A stretch of DNA of 64,000 bases from Planctomycetota bacterium. GTDB lineage: Bacteria; Planctomycetota; Phycisphaerae; Phycisphaerales; SM1A02. The translations under genes and the position numbers were made by a program. The notes under the pieces were generated by a model. The model saw only the letters and a list, made by a program, of their open reading frames with translations. It searched no databases and was not told the origin of the DNA. Below are positions 17,376-25,856 of the stretch, in pieces. The DNA is taken from contig JACZRS010000003.1 of assembly GCA_022574595.1 (NCBI GenBank), forward strand, positions 186,001 to 250,000, read 5' to 3'. The first letter of the stretch is position 1. The number at the start of each line of letters is the position of its first letter.

Positions 17376-17484
17376 GTGCCACTGACAGCGAAGCGTAGCG
17401 GAGTCGTCAGTGCGTTTGGAAGTTAGTCGTACAAATTACACGCACGACTAGAAGACTTCCCGATTCCATCGGGATGCGTGGCAC
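17376..17484 (+). repeat. Branched hairpin element
   Basis: GTGCCAC (17376-17382) pairs with GTGGCAC (17478-17484). Inside are three hairpins: ACTGAC/GTCAGT (17381-17411), GGAAGT with TAGTCGT against ACGACTA with ACTTCC (17418-17460), and CCCGAT/ATCGGG (17459-17473). The result could fold like a three-way branched RNA or a small non-coding mobile element. Nothing in it codes for protein. Confidence 0.6.
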
Positions 17485-17508
17485 CCCTTTCAGATTCCAA
17501 CCATTAGC

Positions 17509-17585
17509 CCCGGGTTTCACCCGGGATCGCATGTGTTTAATCGTAGTTACACACAATTTAGCGCCCAAACCCGGCAAAGCCGGGT
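17509..17585. repeat. Two TTAGC-type hairpin repeats
   Basis: CCCGGGT/ACCCGGG (17509-17525) follows ATTAGCC on the plus strand. ACCCGGC/GCCGGGT (17569-17585) is preceded by TTAGC on the minus strand. They belong to the dispersed hairpin family seen again at 28438, 20239, 27544, 30815 and 61525. They lie between convergent shc and the pseudouridine synthase and could terminate both. Confidence 0.65.
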
Positions 17586-17604
17586 GCTAATGCATGAGTT
17601 TTAC

Positions 17605-18234
17605 TCAAAACGGACACGGCGATTCGAATGTCATCGGCTCCGCTGTTCCCGGATGGACTACCCACAACTTTTCTGCGTGTAGTAACAAACGCTCCGCCAT
17701 GGCTTGTGCTTCCGTTGGGGCATAAAGGTCATCGCCAAGAATGGGGTGGCTTATGGTTTTTAGATGCAAGCGAATCTGATGCGATCTGCCTGTGATCGGC
17801 ATTAGTTCCAAACGCGTTCGATCCGCCTCGCGCTCAATTACACGATACTTAGTTACCGCAGAACGACCTTGCGCGTGGTCAATAATTTGTAACGGTTTGC
17901 TGCCTGATTCCATATCTTTGCGCATTGGTAAATCAATCTCGCCTTGATCTGATTCAACCTGGCCATGCACGATTGCGATATAAGTTTTTTGCACTTCTCG
18001 ATCCTGAAATTGTCTGCTCAGTTCGCGGTGCGCCTCTGCATCAAGCGCCATGATGATTACGCCGGATGTATCTCTATCCAGTCGATGTACGATTTTCGCC
18101 TCCGGGATTTGAGCTTTAACCCGCGTGGCCAGGCAATCTTGTTTTTCGGGTCCAATTCCAGGCACCGATAGCAGACCAGCTTGCTTATTAAGCACCACGA
18201 TCCGATCATCTTGGTAAATAATCTCAAAGTTCAT
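17605..18234 (-). CDS. RluA-family RNA pseudouridine synthase
   Basis: 209 residues. The catalytic Asp lies in HRLDRDTSGVIIMALDAEAH (about residues 50-70). Other family blocks are YQDDRIVVLNKQAGLLSVPG, PITGRSHQIRLHLKTISHPI and LGDDLYAP. There is no N-terminal S4 domain, so it is a short RluA-type enzyme. These isomerise uridine in rRNA or tRNA; the exact target cannot be read from the sequence. It is divergent from the TolB-like gene and convergent with shc across the hairpin-rich gap. Confidence 0.92.
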   Translation of the reverse strand: MNFEIIYQDDRIVVLNKQAGLLSVPGIGPEKQDCLATRVKAQIPEAKIVHRLDRDTSGVIIMALDAEAHRELSRQFQDREVQKTYIAIVHGQVESDQGEIDLPMRKDMESGSKPLQIIDHAQGRSAVTKYRVIEREADRTRLELMPITGRSHQIRLHLKTISHPILGDDLYAPTEAQAMAERLLLHAEKLWVVHPGTAEPMTFESPCPF

Positions 18235-18350
18235 TAGTTAGCTACATTAGGCGCTAGTATTGTGCAAACAGCAATAAAAGTTTGTAGTTTGTGAGTATGA
18301 TTGCCGGATCGGACAGCTTTGGATTACCCCCAAATAAGGGAACACACTCG

Positions 18351-19514
18351 ATGAAAAGCCATTACTTTAGCGTATCTCTTTTCGCTCTAAGTTTCGCAAC
18401 TTTCGCTCAAGCACAATCCACTCAGCCAAGTGAGAAATTAACCGTAGATTGGCGTGAAGCTGAAGCGCAATCGCTAACAAATCATGTGCAGCTTACGCAT
18501 GCGGATCGATTCTATAAAGCAGGCGAATCTTATTTTTCGCCGGATGATTCAAAGATTATTTTCCAGGCAGTTGAAGTTCCAAACGCGGGGCAAGAGCCTG
18601 ATCCTTTTTATGCGATGTTCATTGCCGATGTTGTGCGCAGCCGCTCTGGCAAAATCATGGGCTTAGAAAATTATAAACGCCTAAGCCCTCCCGGCTCAGC
18701 TAACACTTGCGGCTGGTTTCATCCAACCGATCCCAACGTAGTGATATTTGGGTCAACAATTATAGAGCCGGTGGAGAGTGAAGCTCCAGGTTTTGCGCGC
18801 GATACCAAGCGTTACCGTTGGATGTTCCCGCCGGAGATGAGAGTTGTGCGATGCGAGCTTGATAAAGCTGATGGTACAGTAGACTCCCTTGAAATAATCT
18901 ATGGCGATGCTGCATCTTACCAAGCTGAATGTTCGCTAACAAAGGATGCGCGGCATCTGCTTGTTTGTGATCTAAGCTCAGGAAGTGGTGATCTGTTTGT
19001 TAAAGATATGACCACAGGCGAAGTCAACGGTTTGGTTCAAGCGGCGGGCTACGATGGCGGACCGTTCTTTTCCCCCGACCAAAAGCGCATCTGTTTCCGC
19101 TCAGATAGGCGTAATGATCACTATTTGCAGATTTTTATTGGTGACATAAGTTACGATGACAACGGCCAAATCATTGGTTTGGAGCGTGAATATCAAATTA
19201 CCGACAATGGCCATGTAAATTGGGCTCCATTTTGGCATCCAAACAGCCGATTTCTCGTATACGCAACCAGCGAGATCGGCCATAGCAATTACGAGGTCTT
19301 CATAATGGATGCGGATCCGGGAAATCTCGATGGAGATAATGGGCCTGTTAAATACGGCACGCGCAGGCGTAGAATTACTCACGCAGCAAGAACAGATGTA
19401 TTGCCCGCTTTTAATTCCGATGGAAGCGTAATGATCTGGACGAGTCAGCGCGGTGAAGATGGCATGAGCCAAGTATGGGCAGCAGATTTCGTGCTCAACC
19501 TAACAGAGGACTGA
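18351..19514 (+). CDS. Secreted TolB-like beta-propeller (PD40 repeats)
   Basis: 387 residues from the ATG at 18351, chosen because a Sec signal begins there (MKSHYFSVSLFALSFATFAQA) and AAGGGA lies upstream. An ATG at 18291 would put 20 residues before the signal. The mature part has PD40 repeats of the type F-S-P-D-x-x-x-I-x-F: YFSPDDSKIIFQA, FFSPDQKRICFRSDR, FWHPNSRFLVYATSE and AFNSDGSVMIWTSQR. These form a propeller like that of TolB, and probably act in the periplasm. The lipoprotein gene starts 7 bases after its stop, so the two form an operon. Confidence 0.85.
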   Translation: MKSHYFSVSLFALSFATFAQAQSTQPSEKLTVDWREAEAQSLTNHVQLTHADRFYKAGESYFSPDDSKIIFQAVEVPNAGQEPDPFYAMFIADVVRSRSGKIMGLENYKRLSPPGSANTCGWFHPTDPNVVIFGSTIIEPVESEAPGFARDTKRYRWMFPPEMRVVRCELDKADGTVDSLEIIYGDAASYQAECSLTKDARHLLVCDLSSGSGDLFVKDMTTGEVNGLVQAAGYDGGPFFSPDQKRICFRSDRRNDHYLQIFIGDISYDDNGQIIGLEREYQITDNGHVNWAPFWHPNSRFLVYATSEIGHSNYEVFIMDADPGNLDGDNGPVKYGTRRRRITHAARTDVLPAFNSDGSVMIWTSQRGEDGMSQVWAADFVLNLTED

Positions 19515-19521
19515 GAAGCTT

Positions 19522-20166
19522 ATGAAACCACAAAGCGCACAAAAGAAAAACATCTGGGTGTTAGCTCTTTTAAGTGTGTTTGTGCTAGGCATGGTTTTTG
19601 TTGGCTGCAAAGAATACCGTATTGAATATCACAAGCGGCCGAGCTTTTATAGTAAAGCATCAACCACGAAGCTTCCTGATCGTATTGTCTTAGAAGATGG
19701 CACTGTAATCGTTTACGTCGATGCTGCGGGGTATAGCAAACTAAAGAAGAAAACGCAAAATAAAGCCAAGCCGTTTCTTATTCGTGAAGAGATGGAAAAC
19801 GGTGGCATAATTCTTCGCGCAGTTTTGCCTGAGCACGTACTTGCTAATACGCTGACCTGTTTGCGCAATGAAGAATATGAATTGCTATGGGATCAAATGC
19901 TTTCTAGGCGCACAAAATTTGCTTATGAATTCGAGGGTATGGGTGTTGAGGAGTTTGCGGAGTTTCTAGCCAAGCGACGCATAGAACTCGCTAAAGGTGT
20001 AAATCGGATGCTGTTGGGTTTACCTCGCAATGATGTAGTTACTGAGAATCTTGGTGATGGCGTAACGCGCATGCGTTTTCATCCAAATTTAGCCAAGCTA
20101 TTTCGCTTTAAGACAGTAGATATAGTAAGCGAAGGGCCGGGCCTAAAGTTGCTGATGATTAAATAA
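19522..20166 (+). CDS. Putative lipoprotein, 214 aa
   Basis: The N terminus has a basic start, a hydrophobic stretch and a lipobox-like FVGC around residue 29 (VLGMVFVGCKEYRIEYHKRP), so it is probably lipid-anchored. The mature part holds LPDRIVLEDGTVIVYVD and, further on, LVCLRNEEYELLWDQM-like sequence (TCLRNEEYELLWDQMLSRRT). I do not recognise a domain. It follows the TolB-like gene by 7 bases and likely shares its mRNA, which suggests a shared periplasmic or envelope role. Confidence 0.72.
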   Translation: MKPQSAQKKNIWVLALLSVFVLGMVFVGCKEYRIEYHKRPSFYSKASTTKLPDRIVLEDGTVIVYVDAAGYSKLKKKTQNKAKPFLIREEMENGGIILRAVLPEHVLANTLTCLRNEEYELLWDQMLSRRTKFAYEFEGMGVEEFAEFLAKRRIELAKGVNRMLLGLPRNDVVTENLGDGVTRMRFHPNLAKLFRFKTVDIVSEGPGLKLLMIK

Positions 20167-20176
20167 CATAGCGACG

Positions 20177-20198
20177 CCTATGGATAGCAATCCATAGG
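20177..20198. repeat. Hairpin repeat, GGATTGCTATCC type (copy 1)
   Basis: CCTATGGAT (20177-20185) pairs with ATCCATAGG (20190-20198), 4-base loop. Read on the minus strand it matches the element at 29311, including a following GGCGTCG. It follows the lipoprotein gene and may end its transcript. Confidence 0.65.
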
Positions 20199-20238
20199 GT
20201 TCTTACTAAGCAGGCATCAAGGCATTGAGAACATACCC

Positions 20239-20265
20239 GTTTAGCCGTAGGGCTTGACCCTACGT
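20239..20265 (+). repeat. Hairpin repeat, GTTTAGCC type (copy 1)
   Basis: GTTTAGC, then CGTAGGG (20246-20252), loop CTTGA, CCCTACG (20258-20264). A GGCATCAAGGCAT tract precedes it at 20213-20225, as it does at the copies at 27544 and 30815. Confidence 0.7.
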
Positions 20266-20299
20266 TTGTTAGCAGTGAGATTCAGGTGAATGGCTTTTC

Positions 20300-20599
20300 T
20301 TACATCAATTGCCCGACGGGCAAGCCATTGGATAGCAAGCGCAACCCCTGAGCTACACTGTGATGATTGCTTGATTCCGCCCAGTGAATGGTTGGCTGAA
20401 CGAAGGTAATTGTCTGCACCATCTTGCCCGCTTCAACTGCAACTGGATGGCCGGTGTTGATCAGGGTTCCACCACCACCAACCAGCAGAATGTAGGCAAG
20501 GACGAAATTAAGCAACAAGGCAATAGGCCTAAATCGCTTGCGTGGTTTTTCAGCAGGTTGTTGATTTGGTTCACCGCAGCAATGGCAACAATCAGACAT
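20300..20599 (-). CDS. Small Cys-rich membrane protein
   Basis: 99 residues from the ATG at 20599, which has GGAG 7 bases upstream. An ATG at 20617 would add 6 residues. The N terminus is MSDCCHCCGEPNQQP, a metal-binding-like Cys/His cluster. It is followed by a basic stretch and one transmembrane helix (IALLLNFVLAYILLVGGGG) and a soluble tail. The tail includes VVQTITF-like sequence (KMVQTITFVQPTIHWAESS). No family is recognised. The cluster would sit in the cytoplasm if the basic residues follow the positive-inside rule. It lies downstream of clpC on the same strand but behind a terminator. Confidence 0.6.
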   Translation of the reverse strand: MSDCCHCCGEPNQQPAEKPRKRFRPIALLLNFVLAYILLVGGGGTLINTGHPVAVEAGKMVQTITFVQPTIHWAESSNHHSVAQGLRLLSNGLPVGQLM

Positions 20600-20690
20600 G
20601 ATCAGGCTCCAGTTCAATAATGGGCTCGCAACCTTCTTGGGAATGTTGGCTATGTGGTTTCAGCTTGATTGCTGTGGTGGAAGGGCAAAC

Positions 20691-20716
20691 AAAAAAGCGG
20701 GCCTATGTGGCCCGCC
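20691..20716 (-). terminator. Rho-independent terminator of clpC
   Basis: GCGGGCC (20697-20703) pairs with GGCCCGC (20709-20715), 5-base loop. On the minus strand it is followed by TTTTTT (20691-20696). It lies 40 bases after the clpC stop. Confidence 0.85.
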
Positions 20717-20754
20717 TGGGTGTTTTTGTAGGTTTTGGATGAGTCCGACCGTTC

Positions 20755-23337
20755 TTAAGCAGTGGCTGCTTTTGCCGGTTTAGGGCTTTTATCCGGACTT
20801 TTATCTGGTGAATCTCCACCATCATCATCGCCTTTATCATCAGGCCCTTCATCCTTGGGAATAGGCTCAGATGTGAAGAATAGATTTTCCGCATCCTTCT
20901 TATGCGTAATTATGATCTTATCTCCGGAGCGATATTCACCACTAAGTAGAGATTCAGCTAGTTGATCTTCAATGTGTGTACCGATGGCTCTACGCAGCGG
21001 GCGTGCACCATAATCGGGATTGAAACCCTTTTCGATAAGGAAATTTTTGGCATCCATGTCGAGTTCGAGAGCCATACCTTTGGCTTCGAGTCGTTCTCGA
21101 ACCTTGGCAAGTTCGATTTCAATAATGGAGTAAAGGTCTTCCTTATCAAGCGGCCTAAAGACGATGATCTCATCGAGTCGGTTGATGAATTCGGGGCGGA
21201 AATACTTCTCAGCCTCGTTCATCAAAGTTGACTTCATCTTTTCATAGTCCTGAACTGTGTCGCGCTTGCCGAAGCCGAAATTCTGACCGCCCTTGATCAG
21301 TTCTGCGCCGATATTGGAGGTCATGATGAGGATCACGTTCTTAAAGTCAACGTGTCGGCCGAAGGAATCGGTGAGGCGGCCTTCTTCCATAATCTGCAGC
21401 AGCATGTTAAACACATCAGGATGGGCTTTTTCAACTTCATCAAGCAGTACCACAGCGTATGGCCGACGCCTGATGCGCTCGGTTAGTTGTCCGCCTTCTT
21501 CGTACCCCACATATCCGGGAGGTGCGCCGATTAGTCTGGAGACATTGTGTTTCTCCATGAATTCACTCATATCAAGGTAGACAAGCGAATCATTGTCGCC
21601 GAACATGAACTCCGCAAGCGCCTTTGCCAGAAGTGTCTTGCCTACTCCTGAAGGTCCAACGAAGATAAATGACCCCATGGGACGCTGTGGATCCTTAAGA
21701 CCCGATCGTGCTTTGCGTATGGCACGTGCAACAGCTCTAACAGCTTCATTTTGGCTGATGACGGTCTTATGCAACTCTTCTTCGAGGTTAAGCAGCCGTT
21801 CGGACTCGTCTTTTTCCAGTCGTGTCAGTGGTACGCCTGTCATCTTTGAGACGACTTCTGCAATGACGTCTTCATCGACTACGCCATCGATTTCGTTCAT
21901 GCGTTTACGCCAGTCCTGCTGAATAGTATCCTTTTCCTTTCGGAGTTTTTCAGCACGATCGCGCAGCTCAGCTGCTTTTTCGTAGTCAGCACCTTTGACC
22001 GCATCTTCTTTTTCAATAGAGAGCAATTCAATCTGCTCCTCGAGATCCGCAAGGTCCGGCGGCTTAGTCATTGATTTGAGGCGCACTCGCGCGCCTGATT
22101 CATCCATTACATCAATGGACTTGTCAGGCTGAACTCTGCCGGTGATATATCGATCAGACAATTCCACAGCCATTTCCAAAGCTTCATCAGTGATGCGCAC
22201 GCGATGGTGAGAAGCGTAGCGCTCGCGCAGTCCGCGAAGAATTTCAACAGTCTCCTTGGCGCTTGGTGGATCTACGGTAATAGATTGGAATCGCCTCTCT
22301 AAGGCTGCGTCTTTTTCAATGTACTTTCGGTATTCATCAAAGGTAGTAGCGCCAATGCACTGAATCTCACCGCGAGATAGGGCTGGCTTTAGAACGTTAG
22401 ATGCGTCAATTGCACCTTCAGCTCCGCCTGCTCCAACTAGCGTGTGAAGTTCATCAATAAAGAGGATGACGTTCTTGGCGCGGCGAACTTCATTCATCAC
22501 AGCTTTGATGCGCTCTTCAAATTGGCCTCGGTACTTGGTACCGGCAACCATCAATGCCAGGTCAAGAACCACGAGCCTGCGGTCATATAGCAAGTCCGGA
22601 ACTTCCTGACTGATTATCTGCTGTGCTAATCCTTCAACGATTGCGGTCTTGCCCACACCCGCTTCACCTAAAAGGACGGGGTTATTCTTGGTGCGTCGGC
22701 AAAGAACCTGGATTAAACGTTCGATTTCATCTTGACGACCAATAACCGGATCAAGCTCATCGTTCTTGGCAAGCTCGGTCAGATCTCTTCCAAATGAATC
22801 CAGAGCAGGAGTTTTACTCTTGCCGCGCCTTGGTGATGCGCCGGGTTCACTACCGCCGCCGGCAGGCTCCATTGGCTCGCCAATTTCATCAGTCTCAACG
22901 CCAGCTCCGAGTAGATTTAGCACTTCCTCACGCACTTCTTCGAGTTTAAGCGCTAGGTTCATAAGCACCTGAGCTGCTACACCATCATGCTCGCGCAGCA
23001 ATCCCAGCAACAGATGCTCGGTTCCTACGTAATTATGGTTGAGATTGCGAGCTTCTTCGATTGCGTACTCAATGACCTTTTTCGCCCGTGGGGTTTGTGG
23101 GAGCTTGCCCATGGTGACCATATCCGGGCCAGATTTGACTAGCTTTTCTACCTCGAGGCGAACCTTGCGTAGATCTATATCTAAATTCTTCAATACGTTG
23201 GCGCCTACGCCTGAACCTTCTTTGACCAGGCCTAGCAAAATATGTTCGGTACCAATGTATTCATGGTTGAAGCGCTGGGCTTCCTGGTTAGCCAAGGCCA
23301 TTACTTTTCTAGCTCTATCTGTTAGGCGTTCAAACAT
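20755..23337 (-). CDS. clpC: ClpC-type AAA+ chaperone/protease ATPase
   Basis: 860 residues from the ATG at 23337 ([20 protein letters not shown]), which has GGAG 8 bases upstream and is the usual ClpC start. An ATG at 23412 would add 25 residues. Two Clp-N repeats (about 1-150) are followed by AAA-1 (Walker [14 protein letters not shown], Walker [10 protein letters not shown]), a middle domain with a UVR-like [17 protein letters not shown], and AAA-2 ([30 protein letters not shown]). The NFGFGKRD loop is in the place of the ClpP-docking loop. The C-terminal tail is Asp/Lys/Pro-rich. It unfolds proteins for ClpP; no clpP or mcsAB is nearby. Confidence 0.95.
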   Translation of the reverse strand: MFERLTDRARKVMALANQEAQRFNHEYIGTEHILLGLVKEGSGVGANVLKNLDIDLRKVRLEVEKLVKSGPDMVTMGKLPQTPRAKKVIEYAIEEARNLNHNYVGTEHLLLGLLREHDGVAAQVLMNLALKLEEVREEVLNLLGAGVETDEIGEPMEPAGGGSEPGASPRRGKSKTPALDSFGRDLTELAKNDELDPVIGRQDEIERLIQVLCRRTKNNPVLLGEAGVGKTAIVEGLAQQIISQEVPDLLYDRRLVVLDLALMVAGTKYRGQFEERIKAVMNEVRRAKNVILFIDELHTLVGAGGAEGAIDASNVLKPALSRGEIQCIGATTFDEYRKYIEKDAALERRFQSITVDPPSAKETVEILRGLRERYASHHRVRITDEALEMAVELSDRYITGRVQPDKSIDVMDESGARVRLKSMTKPPDLADLEEQIELLSIEKEDAVKGADYEKAAELRDRAEKLRKEKDTIQQDWRKRMNEIDGVVDEDVIAEVVSKMTGVPLTRLEKDESERLLNLEEELHKTVISQNEAVRAVARAIRKARSGLKDPQRPMGSFIFVGPSGVGKTLLAKALAEFMFGDNDSLVYLDMSEFMEKHNVSRLIGAPPGYVGYEEGGQLTERIRRRPYAVVLLDEVEKAHPDVFNMLLQIMEEGRLTDSFGRHVDFKNVILIMTSNIGAELIKGGQNFGFGKRDTVQDYEKMKSTLMNEAEKYFRPEFINRLDEIIVFRPLDKEDLYSIIEIELAKVRERLEAKGMALELDMDAKNFLIEKGFNPDYGARPLRRAIGTHIEDQLAESLLSGEYRSGDKIIITHKKDAENLFFTSEPIPKDEGPDDKGDDDGGDSPDKSPDKSPKPAKAATA

Positions 23338-23542
23338 TTGTTGGCTCCGAAACATCGGCAATTTTTGCCGGATAGTGGAATATGCCACTATCTGGATAGA
23401 TATAGACCTCATACACGGAGATCAATTCCATCCTTAGATGTAACAATCCTAGTACCATTCTATTCGGCGACCAAAGGGTCTTGGATGATATTTTCGAGGC
23501 TATTGAGGCAGTTTCATTCTAGGTAAGGGTGCCGTTTTTATC

Positions 23543-24844
23543 ATGAAAGTAACAAAAGGTGCCATTTTGGCGGTGTTGCTAGCTATGGGGGAAATAGCTA
23601 ACTGCGGTCCTCTTCCAGAACCCATCAAAGTTAGATTCAAACTGACAGATGGTATGAGGGTCGTTGGCTTAATGCGGGAATGGGACAAAAATGGGATAAA
23701 TGGCTCATTCGGTCGCCGAGAGTGGACTGAGCTTGATGTTGATGATGTCTGGAAGCTCTACCAAAAAGTGATGGACAAAAAAATCGCGATGCAATGGGTA
23801 GATCTTGGCTCTGTATTACTACTCACGGCTAAGGGGGATTCCAAAGCTGAAAAAGCCTTCGATCATGCAATTCGAATCGACCCTGCCTCCACTGATGCGA
23901 TTCAAACTGCCAGAGATCATGCTGGGGAAGTTAAAAGGAAGCTTCTCCAAGAATTGGAAGATATCAAAGCTCAGCAGCTTAATACCAAATCCCCCGAAGC
24001 CGGGCCATGGTCAGCTGATCCCTGGCCAGAACTAACTTTAGAGCAGCGCATAAATGCGCTTAATGAAATAAAAAATGAAGCAAAGCAAATTGCCCAGCAA
24101 TCAGCATTGCAACTGAAGCCCATCGAGACTGCGCATTTCTTGATCTATTCAGATATACCCAGGTTGTCCGCAGCAAAGTGGGCGCGAATGTTAGAGCGAA
24201 CCTATGATGAGGTGGCAAATCTTGTTGGGCCGTTTGATAGCGATAATATATTTTGGGGGAAAGCGCTGGTTTATATATTTAAGGATCAGGATCGGTTTCG
24301 CTTGGTTGAAGCGGAAACGTTCAAGCAACTTGTTCCGCTGAAGGTTAAGGGGTTATGTCATACAGTTGGGCCTAAGGTTTATATTAGTTGTTACGAATCA
24401 TCTGATAAATCGCAGCTAGCAAGAACATTGGTGCGTGAAAGTGTTCATGGGATTATGCATCGCTTTCGATCTGCTAAGCGTTTGCCTGCTTGGGCAAATC
24501 AGGGGTATGCGGAATATGTAGTATCGAAAGTTATCGAAGATCCTTCGCTTGATGACAGATTGCGCAGGCCCGCTCTTGAATTTATTCGCTCAGGTGGGAA
24601 TGTCGCAACTGTTGTTAGTTTGCAATATGAAGATGAGAGCTTCCCCGGGCCATATGATATTGGTAACGCAATTGGCTATTTACTCGTTGATTTGATGATT
24701 CACGAGAATCCCAATGGTTTTAGAGCTTGGGTTCACGCGCTAAAAAAGGGTAGTGAGTGGCCTGAGGCGTTAAGAGATGAGTTTGGCTCATCGCTAAGAA
24801 CTCTGGTTGAAACCTTTGTGCAATATTACAAAGTGAATGATTAG
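23543..24844 (+). CDS. Secreted peptidase-MA-like protein with altered HExxH
   Basis: 433 residues with a Sec signal (MKVTKGAILAVLLAMGEIANC). After a helical region with a TPR-like segment (AEKAFDHAIRIDPASTDA), the C-terminal half matches the gluzincin peptidase MA layout. FLIYSDIP starts the domain, then ARTLVRESVHGIMH (residues about 294-306), LPAWANQGYAEYV and a helical end. In active members the site is HExxH with a downstream E-G-x-A-E. Here the first His is Arg298 (RESVH) while Glu299, His302 and the NQGYAE block remain. It may be inactive or non-classical. It is convergent with the ABC ATPase gene. Confidence 0.75.
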   Translation: MKVTKGAILAVLLAMGEIANCGPLPEPIKVRFKLTDGMRVVGLMREWDKNGINGSFGRREWTELDVDDVWKLYQKVMDKKIAMQWVDLGSVLLLTAKGDSKAEKAFDHAIRIDPASTDAIQTARDHAGEVKRKLLQELEDIKAQQLNTKSPEAGPWSADPWPELTLEQRINALNEIKNEAKQIAQQSALQLKPIETAHFLIYSDIPRLSAAKWARMLERTYDEVANLVGPFDSDNIFWGKALVYIFKDQDRFRLVEAETFKQLVPLKVKGLCHTVGPKVYISCYESSDKSQLARTLVRESVHGIMHRFRSAKRLPAWANQGYAEYVVSKVIEDPSLDDRLRRPALEFIRSGGNVATVVSLQYEDESFPGPYDIGNAIGYLLVDLMIHENPNGFRAWVHALKKGSEWPEALRDEFGSSLRTLVETFVQYYKVND

Positions 24845-24862
24845 TATGGCAGTGCCTTTGCC

Positions 24863-25849
24863 CTACTTTTCGACGATTCGCCCATCATGCAGATGAACTA
24901 CACGGTCTGCGCGTATTGCTATTGCGGGATCGTGTGTGACCATAACGATCGTCAGTCCATTACTATGCTGCTTTGCGATTAGATCGAGAATCTCAGCGCC
25001 GGTTTTTTCATCAAGGTTGCCGGTCGGTTCATCTGCGAGCAGAACTTTGGGATTATTCACCAGCGCTCTGGCGATGGCAACGCGCTGACGTTCACCGCCA
25101 GATAGTTCGGAAGGTTTGTGCTTGAGTCGATGCCCAAGCCCAAACGATTCAAGCAATTGGACCGCGTGTTTGTGCATCTCTTTATAGCTGGCACTTTTTC
25201 GGAACAGCAATGATTGCACTTCTAGGCACAAGAAAGTCCCGAGGCCCGCAGCAATAACTCCACTACCCAGCGCCACCAACAGGAGGATGACTATAACAAA
25301 GAGTCTTTCTTTCCACCATAGAAGTTGGCTAATGTCAAGGCTTGCCCATATTGGGGCAGACAGCAAACTTACATATAGAGTTGATGCAGTAAGTCCCACC
25401 AGGATTGCCCCAACCCACCTTGCCAGGCGAAACCATGATGGGTTCATGGAAGCTTTGACGAAGCTTGGCAGCAATCCATTATCGATAACATTCAATTCAG
25501 GCAACAGGTGATAAAACTGAAACACAAACCCGATCGACTGATTGCGGTATTGATCGCGTTCTTTGCGCGACATTTCAGCTAGAGATTGACCATTAAAAGA
25601 AACCTTGCCGCCCTTTGCATCAGCAGTATCAAGATCGCCCAGCAGGTGAAGCAGCGTACTTTTGCCCGAGCCCGAAGAGCCAAGCACCGCTATCCACTCG
25701 CCTTCTTTTACTTCTAGCGAAGCTCCTTTTAGAACCGGTACATCCACTCGTCCGAGGCGATAGGTTTTGCTAATATTATCAGCAACAAGTATTGTGCTCG
25801 TCTTTACAGACTTTATGGGAAATTCAAATTCACTGGTCTTTGTAGCCAC
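24863..25849 (-). CDS. LolD-like ABC ATPase with a membrane insertion
   Basis: 328 residues, against about 230 for LolD. Walker A GSSGSGKST (58-66), Q-loop Gln111 (VFQFYHLLPELNV), signature LSGGERQ (249-255), Walker B KVLLADEP (268-275), D-loop NLDEKT and H-loop His306 are all present, so it should hydrolyse ATP. Residues about 132-222, in the helical subdomain between Q-loop and signature, are an insertion with two strongly hydrophobic stretches (AILVGLTASTLYVSLLSAPI and LFVIVILLLVALGSGVIAAG). After it the LolD pattern resumes (LLESFGLGHRLKHKPSELSG). It ends 7 bases before the permease start, in one operon. The pair probably moves lipoproteins or similar envelope cargo. Confidence 0.85.
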   Translation of the reverse strand: MATKTSEFEFPIKSVKTSTILVADNISKTYRLGRVDVPVLKGASLEVKEGEWIAVLGSSGSGKSTLLHLLGDLDTADAKGGKVSFNGQSLAEMSRKERDQYRNQSIGFVFQFYHLLPELNVIDNGLLPSFVKASMNPSWFRLARWVGAILVGLTASTLYVSLLSAPIWASLDISQLLWWKERLFVIVILLLVALGSGVIAAGLGTFLCLEVQSLLFRKSASYKEMHKHAVQLLESFGLGHRLKHKPSELSGGERQRVAIARALVNNPKVLLADEPTGNLDEKTGAEILDLIAKQHSNGLTIVMVTHDPAIAIRADRVVHLHDGRIVEK

Positions 25850-25856
25850 GCTTTAA

